Made by a program: the position numbers and the translations under genes | Shown: positions 1 through 5,015 of the stretch, in pieces | Layout of the letters: the number at the start of each line of letters is the position of its first letter | Numbering within the stretch: position 1 is the stretch's first letter | Origin: Agromyces sp. | GTDB lineage: Bacteria > Actinomycetota > Actinomycetes > Actinomycetales > Microbacteriaceae | Direction: 5' to 3' | Assembly: GCA_031178025.1 (NCBI GenBank) | Contig: JAPSJU010000060.1 | Span: 1 to 10,403, forward strand | DNA: 10,403 nucleotides | The notes under the pieces: generated by a model | Databases searched by the model: none | Seen by the model: only the letters and a program-made list of their open reading frames with translations | What the model was told of the DNA's origin: nothing

Positions 1-579
1 CCCGATCACGTGTCGGCGTACGCCCTCATCGTCGAGGAGGGCACCAAGCTCGCGCGGCAGATCCGGCGCGGCGAGCTGGCCGAGCCCTCCGACGACCTCG
101 AGGCCGACATGTACGAGCTCGCCGACGAGTCGTTCGCGTCCGCCGGCTACGAGTGGTACGAGGTGAGCAATTGGGCGGCCGACGCCTCGCATCGTTCGCG
201 GCACAACCTCGGCTACTGGCGCGGCGACGACTGGTGGGGAGTCGGCCCGGGCGCGCACAGTCACGTGGGCGGGGTGCGCTGGTGGAATGCGAAGCATCCG
301 TCGGCCTACGCCGACCGCCTCAGCGACGGCCATTCCCCCGCGGTGGGTCGCGAGGTGCTCGACGAGCGAACGCGGGAGACGGAACGGGTGCTCCTGCTGA
401 GCAGGATCCGGGACGGTCTCCGGATCTCGACCCTCGGCCAGGATGGTCGTCCGGCCGTCGCCGGTCTCATCGCCGACGAGCTCGTGGACGCGAATGCCGC
501 CCTCGCCGGTGTGCTGACGCTCACCAGGCGAGGGCGGCTGCTCGCCGACGCCGTCGTGCGGCGCCTGGTCGGGGCGTGA
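1..579 (+). CDS. hemW: Heme chaperone HemW (radical SAM, HemN-like), C-terminal part
   Basis: The reading frame is open from base 1 and ends with TGA at 577-579. It gives 192 residues, about half of a typical HemW of around 400, so the N-terminal radical-SAM core with its CxxxCxxC iron-sulfur motif lies left of the window. The visible part has the family hallmarks: HVSAYALIVEEGT near the left edge, then YEVSNWA, a RHNLGYWRGDDWWGVGPGAHS block, and a C-terminal winged-helix-like region ending LLADAVVRRLVGA. HemW proteins were long misannotated as oxygen-independent coproporphyrinogen oxidase HemN. They are now regarded as cytoplasmic heme chaperones that deliver heme to target proteins. The GTG at base 10 is an internal codon, not the start. 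The gene converges on the DUF4870 gene with only 25 bases between the stop codons. Family assignment is secure; the missing half prevents checking of catalytic residues. Confidence 0.93.
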   Translation, partial: PDHVSAYALIVEEGTKLARQIRRGELAEPSDDLEADMYELADESFASAGYEWYEVSNWAADASHRSRHNLGYWRGDDWWGVGPGAHSHVGGVRWWNAKHPSAYADRLSDGHSPAVGREVLDERTRETERVLLLSRIRDGLRISTLGQDGRPAVAGLIADELVDANAALAGVLTLTRRGRLLADAVVRRLVGA

Positions 580-585
580 CCCCGA

Positions 586-612
586 TCAGCTCGTCGAGAC
601 GGCGTCAGCTGA
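586..612. terminator. Weak inverted repeat between convergent hemW and DUF4870 genes
   Basis: TCAGCT at 586-591 is the exact reverse complement of AGCTGA at 607-612, with a 15-base loop. The right arm covers the stop codon of the minus-strand gene. The element fills the 25-base gap between two convergent genes, where a bidirectional terminator would be expected. There is no T-run on either side and the stem is only 6 bp, so this is a tentative call. Confidence 0.25.
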
Positions 613-1000
613 CGAACTTGATCGCAAGCGGGTAGGTGTAGGGCTGACCCTGGTTCGCCTTCACTGCGGCGATGATGCTGAAGACGATGTTCACGATGCC
701 GACGGCGATCAGGGCGAAGATCCCGATGATGATGAAGATCAGGATGGCGCTGATCACTGCATAGATGAACATCGAGATCTGGAAGTTGAGGGCCGTCGCC
801 GTGTGCGCCCGAACGAACGGGCCCTTGTTCTTCAGCACGAGGTAGCCGACGAGGGCGGGGATCACGGGGATGGAGACGAGCCAGAGCAGGCCTCCGAGGT
901 GCACGAGCGTCGCCCAGAGCTTCTCGTCGCTCGGGCTGAGCGTGTCGCCCTGAGCGTGCGGGCTCTGCGGCGGCGGGGGAGGCGGGGGCATGTCGGACAC
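605..1000 (-). CDS. DUF4870 small membrane protein (copy 1, poly-proline N-terminus)
   Basis: I place the start at the GTG whose first base is 1000, because AGGAG (plus-strand 1006-1010) lies 5 bases before it; the ATG at 991 would be 14 bases away. This gives 131 residues. The N-terminal 25 residues are disordered and include seven prolines in a row (residues 5-11). A membrane domain follows: a hydrophobic segment at about 30-55 containing HLGG, a conserved ALNFQI motif at about 70-75, and one or two segments at about 76-113 with a VFSIIA motif. The protein ends in YPLAIKFVS. This is the DUF4870 (Tic20-like) pattern. The function of the family is unknown. Its paralogue lies immediately upstream on the same strand, and no separate promoter is evident in the 120-base gap, so the two are probably co-transcribed. 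Confidence 0.85.
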   Translation of the reverse strand: MSDMPPPPPPPQSPHAQGDTLSPSDEKLWATLVHLGGLLWLVSIPVIPALVGYLVLKNKGPFVRAHTATALNFQISMFIYAVISAILIFIIIGIFALIAVGIVNIVFSIIAAVKANQGQPYTYPLAIKFVS

Positions 1001-1074
1001 GGGGTCTCCTAGGGTTCGGGCTCGTCCATCGGGCGAGACTCGGTCGGCTCTCATGCTGGCACAGCAGCGCCCGC

Positions 1075-1096
1075 CGCGGGTGGACTCCCCACCGCG
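1075..1096 (-). terminator. GC-rich hairpin between the two DUF4870 genes
   Basis: CGCGG-TGG (1075-1083, with one bulged G at 1080) can pair with CCACCGCG (1089-1096) around a 5-base loop. It lies 25 bases past the stop of the upstream DUF4870 gene and 75 bases before the start of the downstream one. There is no T-run after it on the minus strand. It could be a terminator of the U-less type, an attenuator or a processing hairpin that sets the ratio of the two paralogues. It was read by eye without folding energies. Confidence 0.3.
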
Positions 1097-1120
1097 ACGG
1101 GCGAAACCGGCCGACGTGTC

Positions 1121-1528
1121 CTACTTGATGAGGCGGATGGCGAACGGGTAGCGGTAGTGCTTGCCGTCCTTCGCCTGGAGGAACGCGATGATCGAGAAGA
1201 CGACGCCGAGGATCCAGACGACCCAGACCAGGATCGCGCCGATCAGCAGGAACACCAGGATGTACGAGATCACGTAGCCGAAGAGCAGCGTGATCTGGAA
1301 GTTCAGCGCTTCCTTCCCCTCGGTGTTCGTGAATGAGCCGCGATCCTTGAAGACGAGCCAGATGATGAGCGCCGGCAGGAAGCCGAGGATGCCGCCGAGG
1401 TGCGCGAACGAGCCCCACTGGATGTCCTGCTCGGGTGAGAGCGGAGCAGCCGCCACGGGCTGAGCCGGCTGCTGCGGCGGCGTGGGCGGGAGGTTCGGAT
1501 CGGGCGACTGAGCATTGGGGTCGGTCAT
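1121..1528 (-). CDS. DUF4870 small membrane protein (copy 2)
   Basis: 135 residues, from the ATG whose first base is 1528 to the TAG at 1123-1121. GAAAGG lies 7 bases upstream as ribosome binding site. The first 35 residues are disordered and rich in Pro, Gln and Ala. The membrane part begins with FAHLGG (41-46) and a hydrophobic stretch to about residue 60. A short charged loop and EALNFQI (73-79) follow, then hydrophobic segments at about 80-100 and 101-118 that include VVFSIIA. The tail is YRYPFAIRLIK. The HLGG, ALNFQI, VFSIIA and YPxAI landmarks are shared with the neighbouring paralogue, while the N-terminal arms differ. The DUF4870 family has no established biochemical role; the topology suggests a small integral membrane protein. 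It is divergent from hrcA across a shared regulatory spacer. Confidence 0.87.
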   Translation of the reverse strand: MTDPNAQSPDPNLPPTPPQQPAQPVAAAPLSPEQDIQWGSFAHLGGILGFLPALIIWLVFKDRGSFTNTEGKEALNFQITLLFGYVISYILVFLLIGAILVWVVWILGVVFSIIAFLQAKDGKHYRYPFAIRLIK

Positions 1529-1561
1529 GTGCGTGCCTTTCGGGTCCTGTGGCGAACCGCG

Positions 1562-1571
1562 ACCACGTGGT
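1562..1571. promoter_or_regulatory. 10-bp perfect palindrome in the DUF4870 leader
   Basis: ACCACGTGGT is a perfect palindrome with a CACGTG core. It lies 33 bases upstream of the DUF4870 start codon and downstream of the candidate promoter of that gene, so it would sit in the transcribed leader. Roadblock-type operator or chance are both possible. Confidence 0.25.
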
Positions 1572-1602
1572 GGTGGCCAATGGTGACTCGCGGATTACCC
1601 AT

Positions 1603-1632
1603 ACGGTAGCGCCGCGATCGACCGGGTGGCAA
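1603..1632 (-). promoter_or_regulatory. Candidate sigma-70-type promoter for the DUF4870 genes
   Basis: Reading the minus strand, TTGCCA (plus 1632-1627) is one base off the -35 consensus TTGACA. After an 18-base spacer comes TACCGT (plus 1608-1603), which fits the actinobacterial -10 pattern TAnnnT. Transcription would start near 1596 and leave a leader of about 70 bases before the ATG at 1528. The assignment rests on motif and spacing only. Confidence 0.4.
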
Positions 1633-1640
1633 CGACCCGG
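1622..1640. promoter_or_regulatory. Inverted repeat over the candidate -35 box
   Basis: CCGGGT (1622-1627) and ACCCGG (1635-1640) are exact reverse complements separated by 7 bases. The repeat covers the candidate -35 box (1627-1632) of the minus-strand promoter and lies 21 bases from the CIRCE element. It could be an operator for another regulator. The arms are only 6 bp and GC-rich, so chance is possible. Confidence 0.3.
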
Positions 1641-1656
1641 GCACAGGATGTCGCGA

Positions 1657-1662
1657 TAGGAT
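1657..1662 (+). promoter_or_regulatory. Candidate -10 box of the hrcA operon
   Basis: TAGGAT fits the TAnnnT -10 pattern and directly abuts CIRCE, its last T being the first base of the operator. Transcription would begin near 1669, inside CIRCE, the geometry expected if HrcA blocks initiation. I see no convincing -35 box 16-18 bases upstream. Confidence 0.4.
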
Positions 1663-1688
1663 TGGCACTCAGCCAGATCGAGTGCTAA
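1662..1688. promoter_or_regulatory. CIRCE operator (HrcA binding site)
   Basis: TTGGCACTC (1662-1670), nine spacer bases (1671-1679) and GAGTGCTAA (1680-1688) match the CIRCE consensus TTAGCACTC-N9-GAGTGCTAA in 17 of 18 arm positions; the sole difference is G for A at 1664. CIRCE is the operator of HrcA, the repressor of class I heat-shock genes, which binds as a dimer with help from GroEL and is released on heat stress. Here it lies 22 bases before the hrcA start codon, so hrcA and the genes behind it are very likely autoregulated and heat-inducible. Confidence 0.95.
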
Positions 1689-1710
1689 GACGAGTCAGGG
1701 GGCGATGGCC

Positions 1711-2733
1711 ATGGTGTCGGAACGCAGTCTCGCCGTCCTGCGCGCGATCGTGCAGGACTACGTCGCATCCCGTGAACCGGTCGGATCCAAGACGATCGTC
1801 GAGCGGCATGCGTTCGGCGTGTCGGCCGCGACCATCCGCAACGACATGGCGCTCCTCGAGGAGGAGGAGCTCATCGCCGCCCCCCACACCTCGTCGGGGC
1901 GCATCCCCACCGACAAGGGCTACCGGGTCTTCGTCGACCAGCTCACCGACATCCGCCCGCTCACCCCCGCCCAACGACACGCGATCGAGACGTTCCTCGG
2001 CGAGTCGAGCGACCTCGACGAACTCCTCGCTCGCACGGTGCGGCTCATCGCACAGCTGACCAAGCAGCTCGCCGTCGTGCAGTACCCGAGCTTCGCCACG
2101 GCACGGGTCCGTCACGTCGAGCTCGTCTCCCTCGCACCGAACCGGGTGCTGTGCATCCTCATCGCCGACTCCGGGCAGGTCGAGCAGCGCCTCGCCGAAC
2201 TCGACCATCCCGTCGACGATGAGACGCTGTCCTCGCTCCGGACCCGTCTCAACCAGATCGCGGGCGGCCTTCCGATGGCGGATGCCGCGGTGGCGCTCTC
2301 GGGCGAGATCGACAGCGCCGACCGGCGGCACGCGGCGCTGCTGCACACGCTCGCGGCGACGCTCGCCGAGCAGGCTCGCGTGCAGCGTCAGGACCGCCTC
2401 GTCGTGGCGGGCGCGGCGAACCTCGTGCGCACGGAACAGGATTTCGCCGGTTCGATCCTCGGGGTGATCGAGGCGATCGAGGAGCAGGTGGTGCTGCTGA
2501 AGCTCTTCGGCGAGATGTCGACCGATGAACACGCCGTCACCGTACGGATCGGACGCGAGAACGCGTCGTTCGGGCTGGGGGAGACCTCGGTGGTCTCGAG
2601 CGCGTTCGAGGTGCCCGGTCACGATGTCTCGCGTCTCGGCGTGGTCGGCCCGACCCGCATGGACTACTCCAATTCCATGGCGGCGGTCCGCGCCGTCGCC
2701 CGCTACCTCTCCCGCACGCTCGGCGAGAGCTGA
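1711..2733 (+). CDS. hrcA: Heat-inducible transcription repressor HrcA
   Basis: 340 residues, a normal HrcA length. Two ATG codons compete at 1705 and 1711. AGGGGG at 1697-1702 leaves only 2 bases before the first but 8 before the second, and the protein then begins MVSERSLAVLRAIVQDYV as expected for actinobacterial HrcA, so I use 1711. An N-terminal winged helix-turn-helix (about 5-70) contains VGSKTIV, SAATIRNDMALLEEEELI and the HTSSGRIPTDKGYRVFVD signature. The remainder is the GAF-like effector and dimerisation region with its inserted segment, ending YSNSMAAVRAVARYLSRTL. HrcA represses chaperone genes by binding CIRCE, and such a site lies just upstream, so autoregulation is well supported. 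dnaJ follows after 50 bases; groEL/groES, the usual other targets, are not in the window. Confidence 0.97.
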   Translation: MVSERSLAVLRAIVQDYVASREPVGSKTIVERHAFGVSAATIRNDMALLEEEELIAAPHTSSGRIPTDKGYRVFVDQLTDIRPLTPAQRHAIETFLGESSDLDELLARTVRLIAQLTKQLAVVQYPSFATARVRHVELVSLAPNRVLCILIADSGQVEQRLAELDHPVDDETLSSLRTRLNQIAGGLPMADAAVALSGEIDSADRRHAALLHTLAATLAEQARVQRQDRLVVAGAANLVRTEQDFAGSILGVIEAIEEQVVLLKLFGEMSTDEHAVTVRIGRENASFGLGETSVVSSAFEVPGHDVSRLGVVGPTRMDYSNSMAAVRAVARYLSRTLGES

Positions 2734-2740
2734 CTCCCGC

Positions 2741-2756
2741 TGCCGCCCACGCGGCA
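2741..2756 (+). other. Stem-loop between hrcA and dnaJ
   Basis: TGCCGC (2741-2746) pairs perfectly with GCGGCA (2751-2756) around the tetraloop CCAC. It lies 8 bases after the hrcA stop and 27 bases before the dnaJ start. No T-run follows, so full intrinsic termination is unlikely. An attenuator or RNA-processing/stability element that makes dnaJ levels differ from hrcA levels is a reasonable guess. Confidence 0.45.
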
Positions 2757-2783
2757 TCCGGCAATCGAAAGGACAAGCCCTCC

Positions 2784-3884
2784 GTGGCCGACCATTACGA
2801 GGTCCTCGGCGTCTCGCGCGACGCCACCCCCGACGAGATCAAGAAGGCGTACCGTCGTCTCGCCCGCGAGCTCCACCCCGACGTGAACCCCGGCGCGGAA
2901 GCGTCGGAGCGGTTCAAGCAGGTCACGCACGCCTATGACGTGCTGTCGGATCCGAAGCAGCGCCAACAGTACGACCTCGGCGGAAGCGGCGGCGGGTTCG
3001 GCGATCAGGGCTTCGGCGGCTTCGGGGACATCTTCGAGACCTTCTTCGGCGCCGGGCAGCAGTCCCGTGGTCCCCGTTCGCGGCGCGAGCGCGGGCAGGA
3101 CGCGTTGATCCGCGTCGAGGTCGGGCTGGAGGAGGTCATCTTCGGCACGCACCGGGACATCGAGGTCGACACGGCGATCCTCTGCGAGACGTGCCACGGC
3201 TCGTGCTGCCAGCCGGGGACGTCGCCGGTCACGTGCGACATCTGCCACGGCACCGGGTCCATCCAGCGGTCGGTGCGGTCCCTCCTCGGCAACGTCGTGA
3301 CCTCCAGCCCCTGCGGTACCTGCCGCGGCTACGGCACCATCATCGCGACGCCGTGCGTCACGTGTCAGGGGCAGGGTCGCGTGCGTGCGCGCCGCACCGT
3401 GCCCGTCGACATCCCGGCGGGAGTGGACACGGGCGTGCGCCTGCAGATGCCCGGCTCCGGTGAGGCGGGTCCCGCGGGCGGCCCGAACGGCGACCTCTAT
3501 CTCGAGATCAAGGTGCGCAACCACGAGGTGTTCAGCCGCAACGGCGACGACCTCCTCTGCACGCTCGAGGTGGGCATGACCGACGCGATCCTCGGCACCA
3601 CGACGACGATCCACGCGCTCGACGGCGACGTCGACGTCGAGTTGCGTCCCGGCCTCCAGAGCGGCGAGATCCTCACGGTCAAGGATCGCGGCGTCACGAG
3701 GCTGCGCGGCACCGGTCGCGGCGACCTCAAGATCGGCGTCCAGGTGGTGACGCCGACGAAGCTCAGCTCGAAGGAGCGCCACCTGGTCGAGCAGCTCGCC
3801 GCCTCCCGGAAGGCGCCGGCTCCCGAGCTGAGCCACTTCCAGCAGGGGCTGTTCGCGCGACTGCGCGACCGGTTCCTCGGCTAG
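2784..3884 (+). CDS. dnaJ: Chaperone protein DnaJ (DnaJ2-type, HrcA-linked)
   Basis: 366 residues, from GTG at 2784; AAAGGA at 2768-2773 is the ribosome binding site, 10 bases away. Domains in order: J domain 1-65 with the HPD motif at 31-33 that stimulates the DnaK ATPase; Gly/Phe-rich linker about 66-95; zinc-binding region with four CxxC pairs at 134/137, 151/154, 177/180 and 191/194; then the C-terminal substrate-binding barrels to about 325. It is a type I Hsp40 co-chaperone that hands unfolded proteins to DnaK in the cytoplasm. Many actinobacteria have two dnaJ genes, one with dnaK-grpE-hspR and one behind hrcA; position makes this the second. Oddly, the first zinc motif reads CETCHGSC rather than the usual CxxCxGxG, placing two cysteines together at 141-142; all metal-ligand cysteines remain. 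Confidence 0.96.
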   Translation: MADHYEVLGVSRDATPDEIKKAYRRLARELHPDVNPGAEASERFKQVTHAYDVLSDPKQRQQYDLGGSGGGFGDQGFGGFGDIFETFFGAGQQSRGPRSRRERGQDALIRVEVGLEEVIFGTHRDIEVDTAILCETCHGSCCQPGTSPVTCDICHGTGSIQRSVRSLLGNVVTSSPCGTCRGYGTIIATPCVTCQGQGRVRARRTVPVDIPAGVDTGVRLQMPGSGEAGPAGGPNGDLYLEIKVRNHEVFSRNGDDLLCTLEVGMTDAILGTTTTIHALDGDVDVELRPGLQSGEILTVKDRGVTRLRGTGRGDLKIGVQVVTPTKLSSKERHLVEQLAASRKAPAPELSHFQQGLFARLRDRFLG

Positions 3885-3896
3885 CGGACGCCGGCG

Positions 3897-4631
3897 ATGA
3901 GTCACCTGTACCTCGACGAGGCGCTCGAGTTGTCGGGTTCTGCCCCGGGCGACACGGTCGAGCTCTCTGGCGATGAGGCGAGGCACGCCGTGACCGTCGC
4001 GCGGGTACGCGTCGGCGAGCGGATCGCGATCGGCAACGGTCGGGGCGCGCGCGTGGACGGCGTGGTCACCGGTGTCGGCAGCCGCACCCTCGCGCTCGAG
4101 GTGCAGGAGGTCCTGGTCGAGGAGCAGCCCGCGACGCGGATCACCCTCGTGCAGGCGCTGGCGAAGGGCGACCGGGACGAGCTCGCGGTGCAGGCGGCGA
4201 CCGAACTCGGCGTCGACGCGATCGTGCCGTGGGCGGCCGCGCGCTCGGTCTCGCGCTGGGAGGGCCCGAAGGCCGAGAAGGGGCGGCAGCGCTGGGCGTC
4301 GATCGTGCGCGAGGCGGTCAAGCAGTCGATCCGTGCATGGATGCCGCCGGTCGACGCCGTCGCGACGACGGCCGAGCTGCCCGCACGTCTCCACGGGGCG
4401 CGCGTGCTCCTGCTCGAACCCACCGCGTCCACCGCCCTGAGCGACATCCGGCACGACGGACGAGACCTCGCGCTGGTCGTCGGACCCGAGGGCGGCATCT
4501 CGCCCGCCGAGCTGGAGCGCCTCGAGGGTGCCGGCGCCGAGCCGGTGCGCCTCGGCGCATCCGTGCTGCGCACCTCGACGGCGGGCCCGGCCGCGATCGC
4601 CGTCCTGAACTCGGCTCTCGGGCGGTGGTGA
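3897..4631 (+). CDS. rsmE: 16S rRNA (uracil-1498-N3)-methyltransferase RsmE
   Basis: 244 residues, from ATG at 3897, 12 bases after the dnaJ stop; the ribosome binding site is weak, suggesting translational coupling. RsmE methylates N3 of U1498 in helix 44 of 16S rRNA in the assembled 30S subunit, using S-adenosylmethionine. An N-terminal PUA-like RNA-binding domain (about 1-75, with LSGDEARHAVTVARVRVGE) is followed by a SPOUT methyltransferase domain: LVQALAKGDRDELAVQAATELGVD (83-106, shown in part), the W-rich segment around 112-122, EAVKQSIR (139-146), the cofactor-loop motif VVGPEGGIS (194-202) and LGASVLRTSTAG (219-230) of the trefoil knot. The last motif has Ser where many non-actinobacterial RsmE proteins have Glu (LRTETA). 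Gene context with dnaJ is classical in Gram-positive bacteria. Confidence 0.94.
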   Translation: MSHLYLDEALELSGSAPGDTVELSGDEARHAVTVARVRVGERIAIGNGRGARVDGVVTGVGSRTLALEVQEVLVEEQPATRITLVQALAKGDRDELAVQAATELGVDAIVPWAAARSVSRWEGPKAEKGRQRWASIVREAVKQSIRAWMPPVDAVATTAELPARLHGARVLLLEPTASTALSDIRHDGRDLALVVGPEGGISPAELERLEGAGAEPVRLGASVLRTSTAGPAAIAVLNSALGRW

Positions 4632-4643
4632 CGCATCCGTCGC

Positions 4644-4649
4644 TACGAT
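4644..4649 (+). promoter_or_regulatory. Candidate leaderless promoter of the HIT gene (-10 box)
   Basis: TACGAT fits the TAnnnT -10 pattern and ends 6 bases before the ATG at 4656, so transcription would start on the start codon itself. This is the known geometry of leaderless actinobacterial mRNAs. A GGAAGG lies immediately before the ATG with zero spacing, useless as a ribosome binding site, which agrees with leaderless translation. I see no clear -35 box. An active promoter here would divide the long array in two. Confidence 0.5.
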
Positions 4650-4655
4650 GGAAGG

Positions 4656-5015
4656 ATGACCGCACCCGCTGCCGAGCCGACCATCTTCGAGCGGATCGCC
4701 GCGCGTGAGATCCCCGCGCAGATCGTCGCGGAGACCGACCGGGTGATCGCGTTCCACGACATCGCCCCCCAGGCTCCGGTGCACGTCGTCGTCACCCCGA
4801 AGCAGGGCGCCTACCGCGACGTCGTCGAGCTCGCGGGCGGCGATCCCGGACTGCTCGCCGAACTCGTCGACGTGGCCAGGGGCGTCGCGGACGAGCTGGC
4901 CGACGGCGACTTCCGGCTCGTGTTCAACACCGGCGCCAATGCCGGGCAGACGGTCTTCCACGTGCACGCCCACGTGCTCGCCGGAAGGCTCGAGGAGGGA
5001 TCACTTGCCGGCTGA
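4656..5015 (+). CDS. HIT-family (histidine triad) nucleotide hydrolase/transferase
   Basis: 119 residues, the size of HINT-type HIT proteins. The N-terminus PTIFERIAAREIPAQIVAET is typical of the HINT branch. The closing FHVHAHVLAGR (101-111) holds the HxHxH triad, His102, His104 and His106, with the middle His the usual nucleophile attacking the phosphoramidate or nucleotidyl bond. Other family landmarks are AFHDIAPQAPVHVVVTPK (32-49) and NTGANAGQTVFHVH (91-104). HINT proteins act on purine nucleoside phosphoramidates and aminoacyl adenylates; the physiological substrate is generally not known. The gene lies 24 bases after rsmE behind a likely leaderless promoter and overlaps phoH by 11 bases. 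The fold assignment is secure; the exact substrate cannot be told. Confidence 0.92.
   Translation: MTAPAAEPTIFERIAAREIPAQIVAETDRVIAFHDIAPQAPVHVVVTPKQGAYRDVVELAGGDPGLLAELVDVARGVADELADGDFRLVFNTGANAGQTVFHVHAHVLAGRLEEGSLAG

Noticed and set aside
306..1580. 424-codon minus-strand frame across hemW and the DUF4870 genes
   Set aside because: It overlaps both DUF4870 genes in another frame, and those have ribosome binding sites and conserved motifs. The product is low-complexity Arg/Pro/Ala.
1669..2757. 362-codon minus-strand frame opposite hrcA
   Set aside because: Antisense to an unmistakable hrcA, running into the CIRCE element. No family resemblance.
2703..4973. 756-codon open frame on the minus strand across dnaJ, rsmE and the HIT gene
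   Set aside because: It lies antisense to three well-recognised genes. Long stop-free antisense frames are expected in DNA this GC-rich. The translation is rich in Arg, Asp, Glu and Gly and resembles no family.
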